From the NCBI GenBank assembly GCA_018266965.1, contig JAFDZJ010000366.1, positions 1 to 7,462 of the forward strand: DNA of 7,462 bases, read 5' to 3'. Each line of letters starts with the position of its first letter. Positions within the stretch are counted from its first letter, which is position 1. This document shows positions 6,675-7,462 of the stretch, piece after piece. The notes beneath the pieces are model-generated. The model did no database searches and had not been told where the DNA came from. It was given only the letters and a program-made list of their open reading frames with translations. Source of the stretch: Bacteroidota bacterium (GTDB lineage: Bacteria > Bacteroidota > Bacteroidia > Flavobacteriales > Weeksellaceae). Position numbers and translations under genes: made by a program.

Positions 6675-7396
6675 ATTTATTTATGAAACAACTCGTTGCA
6701 ATATTATTCACACTTGTAACCTCAATGACAGCATCAGCCACTGAACAGGAAGCTGACCTTCTTATTATTGGTAATGACACTGTTTATCTAAAGACTTTTA
6801 TTTTAGAAAAGTTAGACCTTAAATTTTCACCTTTTGGCAACACAAGAGAAACTGCGCCATCTACGGCTTGCTGGCGTGGATATAAAGCAATATGGAGGAT
6901 TACAGATAATAAACTTTATTTGGAAAAAATACTTCGCTGTCACTCTGACCCTAAAGTTGGTGAGGAAAACATTTTTGAACTATTTCAGAAGAATGGGTTG
7001 AAGGTTGAAACGAAAGACGACATGATATTAGCAGATTGGTGCAGCCTTGACTTTTACAAAATGACCTTTTCTATTGCCAAATTTTATAAGGACAAGCTTT
7101 ATTTATATGACGGATGGAATAATAAGAAAAAGGAAAGTGATGTTATATTGCGAATTGAGAAGGGAAGCGTAACAAAAAACACAATTGAAGTTCTAAAAAC
7201 TACCGCTAACATGGGGTTTGCTGCAAGTGTGGCTGGACGTTGGCAGCATCAGCAGCAGTTCGCTATTTGGCTTCAGTCCGGGCTTGACGAAATGCTATTG
7301 GGCTTTTGGTTTTTAACTTGTACTTTTAAATCATTAATCAGCAGCGGCTCCAGGCAGACGGAATGCTAATGCCACACCTGCAGCAAGCCCTGTTCG
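6666..7396 (+). mobile_element. Integron-type gene cassette 4 (exported unknown protein)
   Basis: A cassette of about 0.73 kb with one gene and site E. It opens with GTTAGCGGTA (6665-6674), and the exact reverse complement TACCGCTAAC starts its closing site at 7201-7210, 10 of 10 bases. The ATG lies only 18 bases after the boundary, so the promoter must be outside, in site D or further upstream, unless the TAATTTAT at 6673-6680 serves as a weak -7 box. Confidence 0.75.
6683..7369 (+). CDS. Exported protein of unknown function, reading into attC
   Basis: A 228-aa protein with a clear signal peptide: K3-less short n-region MKQ, a hydrophobic core LVAILFTLV, and a TASA/TE cleavage site after residue 19, so it is periplasmic or surface-exposed. 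The mature part begins EADLLIIGNDTVYLKTF and contains STACWRGY (60-67), KLYLEKIL, and cysteines at 63, 86 and 120. I do not recognise a named family. The recognisable protein probably ends near residue 172 (EVLK). From residue 174 on, the frame runs through the attC-like site E, giving about 55 residues of low-complexity sequence (QHQQQ, SLISSGSRQ) that looks encoded by the repeat, not selected. The native stop may have been lost, or the tail may be tolerated. ATG 6683 is preferred over an in-frame ATG at 6629, which lies inside site D of the previous cassette and upstream of the signal peptide. Confidence 0.78.
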   Translation: MKQLVAILFTLVTSMTASATEQEADLLIIGNDTVYLKTFILEKLDLKFSPFGNTRETAPSTACWRGYKAIWRITDNKLYLEKILRCHSDPKVGEENIFELFQKNGLKVETKDDMILADWCSLDFYKMTFSIAKFYKDKLYLYDGWNNKKKESDVILRIEKGSVTKNTIEVLKTTANMGFAASVAGRWQHQQQFAIWLQSGLDEMLLGFWFLTCTFKSLISSGSRQTEC

Positions 7397-7405
7397 TTAG
7401 CAGAC
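7201..7405 (+). repeat. attC-like recombination site E
   Basis: A complete site of about 205 bp. R'' is TACCGCTAAC (7201-7210) and R' is GTTAGCAGAC (7396-7405). Inner arms 7214-7233 and 7371-7390 match as inverted repeats at 18 of 20 positions, with the two differences (T/C at arm position 4 and A/G at 13) at the same places as in site C. The spacer is three bases left and five right. The loop has two ATCAGCAGC elements and a CAGACGGAAT close to site C's GGCGGACGAAT. It overlaps the 3' part of the cassette 4 reading frame. Confidence 0.82.
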
Positions 7406-7420
7406 ATTTTAAATCCTCAT

Positions 7421-7462
7421 ATGAAACTCATTTTGTTAACCATATTTGCTTTTGTTCTGACG
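7421..7462 (+). CDS. Start of an exported protein in cassette 5 (partial)
   Basis: The window ends 14 codons into this frame, which reads MKLILLTIFAFVLT: a lysine followed by a hydrophobic stretch, typical of a signal peptide or lipoprotein leader. It begins 25 bases after the cassette boundary at 7396/7397, the same spacing style as cassette 4. Nothing can be said about function. The call depends on the cassette context and the leader-like sequence. Confidence 0.5.
   Translation, partial: MKLILLTIFAFVLT

Noticed and set aside
1..7405. Reading the cassette ends as terminal inverted repeats of small transposons
   Set aside because: Ten-base inverted ends would fit superficially, but one copy always lies about 130-200 bases inside the next boundary at the edge of a palindrome, no target duplications are seen and no transposase is present. 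The integron cassette model explains all ends at once.

Overview
The window looks like a piece of a Bacteroidota chromosome, probably a free-living or environmental lineage. The coding sequence is AT-rich and genes lack Shine-Dalgarno sites. Two genes sit just behind a TAnnTTTG -7 box of Bacteroidota type, and the protein families fit that phylum. The phylum call is an inference; no rRNA or marker gene is present.

The organising principle is not an operon but an array of integron-type gene cassettes, all in the same orientation. Between the genes lie long (137-205 bp) imperfect palindromes that behave like attC sites: site A (right part only, 1-130), B (1831-2032), C (2693-2891), D (6538-6674) and E (7201-7405). 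The decisive evidence is at the ends of each cassette. The 9-10 bases that open a cassette (GTTGCCTGCA, GTAAGCAGCA, GTTACAAGC, GTTAGCGGTA) recur as their exact reverse complement at the left edge of the site that closes the same cassette. The two ends of each individual site do not match each other. Integron recombination predicts this: circularising a cassette restores a symmetric R''/R' pair, and insertion splits it. No integrase gene is in the window.

Layout: (1) Cassette 1 (122-2023) carries a Type II restriction-modification pair, an N4-cytosine/N6-adenine methyltransferase and a BglII-family endonuclease, with its own promoter. (2) Cassette 2 (2024-2882) carries an unrecognised 211-aa protein with a central coiled coil and a C-terminal membrane anchor. 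(3) Cassette 3 (2883-6665) carries a 1092-aa Type IIG-like enzyme (nuclease, gamma-class methyltransferase and target-recognition region in one chain), flanked by two related hairpins. (4) Cassette 4 (6666-7396) carries a small exported protein of unknown function whose reading frame runs on into its own attC site. (5) Cassette 5 starts at 7397; only the first 14 codons of a signal-peptide protein are visible.

Two independent restriction-modification systems in consecutive cassettes, with a membrane-anchored protein between them, suggest the array accumulates defence functions. The sites are longer than textbook attC sites, do not obey the GTTRRRY core consensus, and share conserved asymmetries. 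They may belong to a poorly described, Bacteroidota-specific cassette system.
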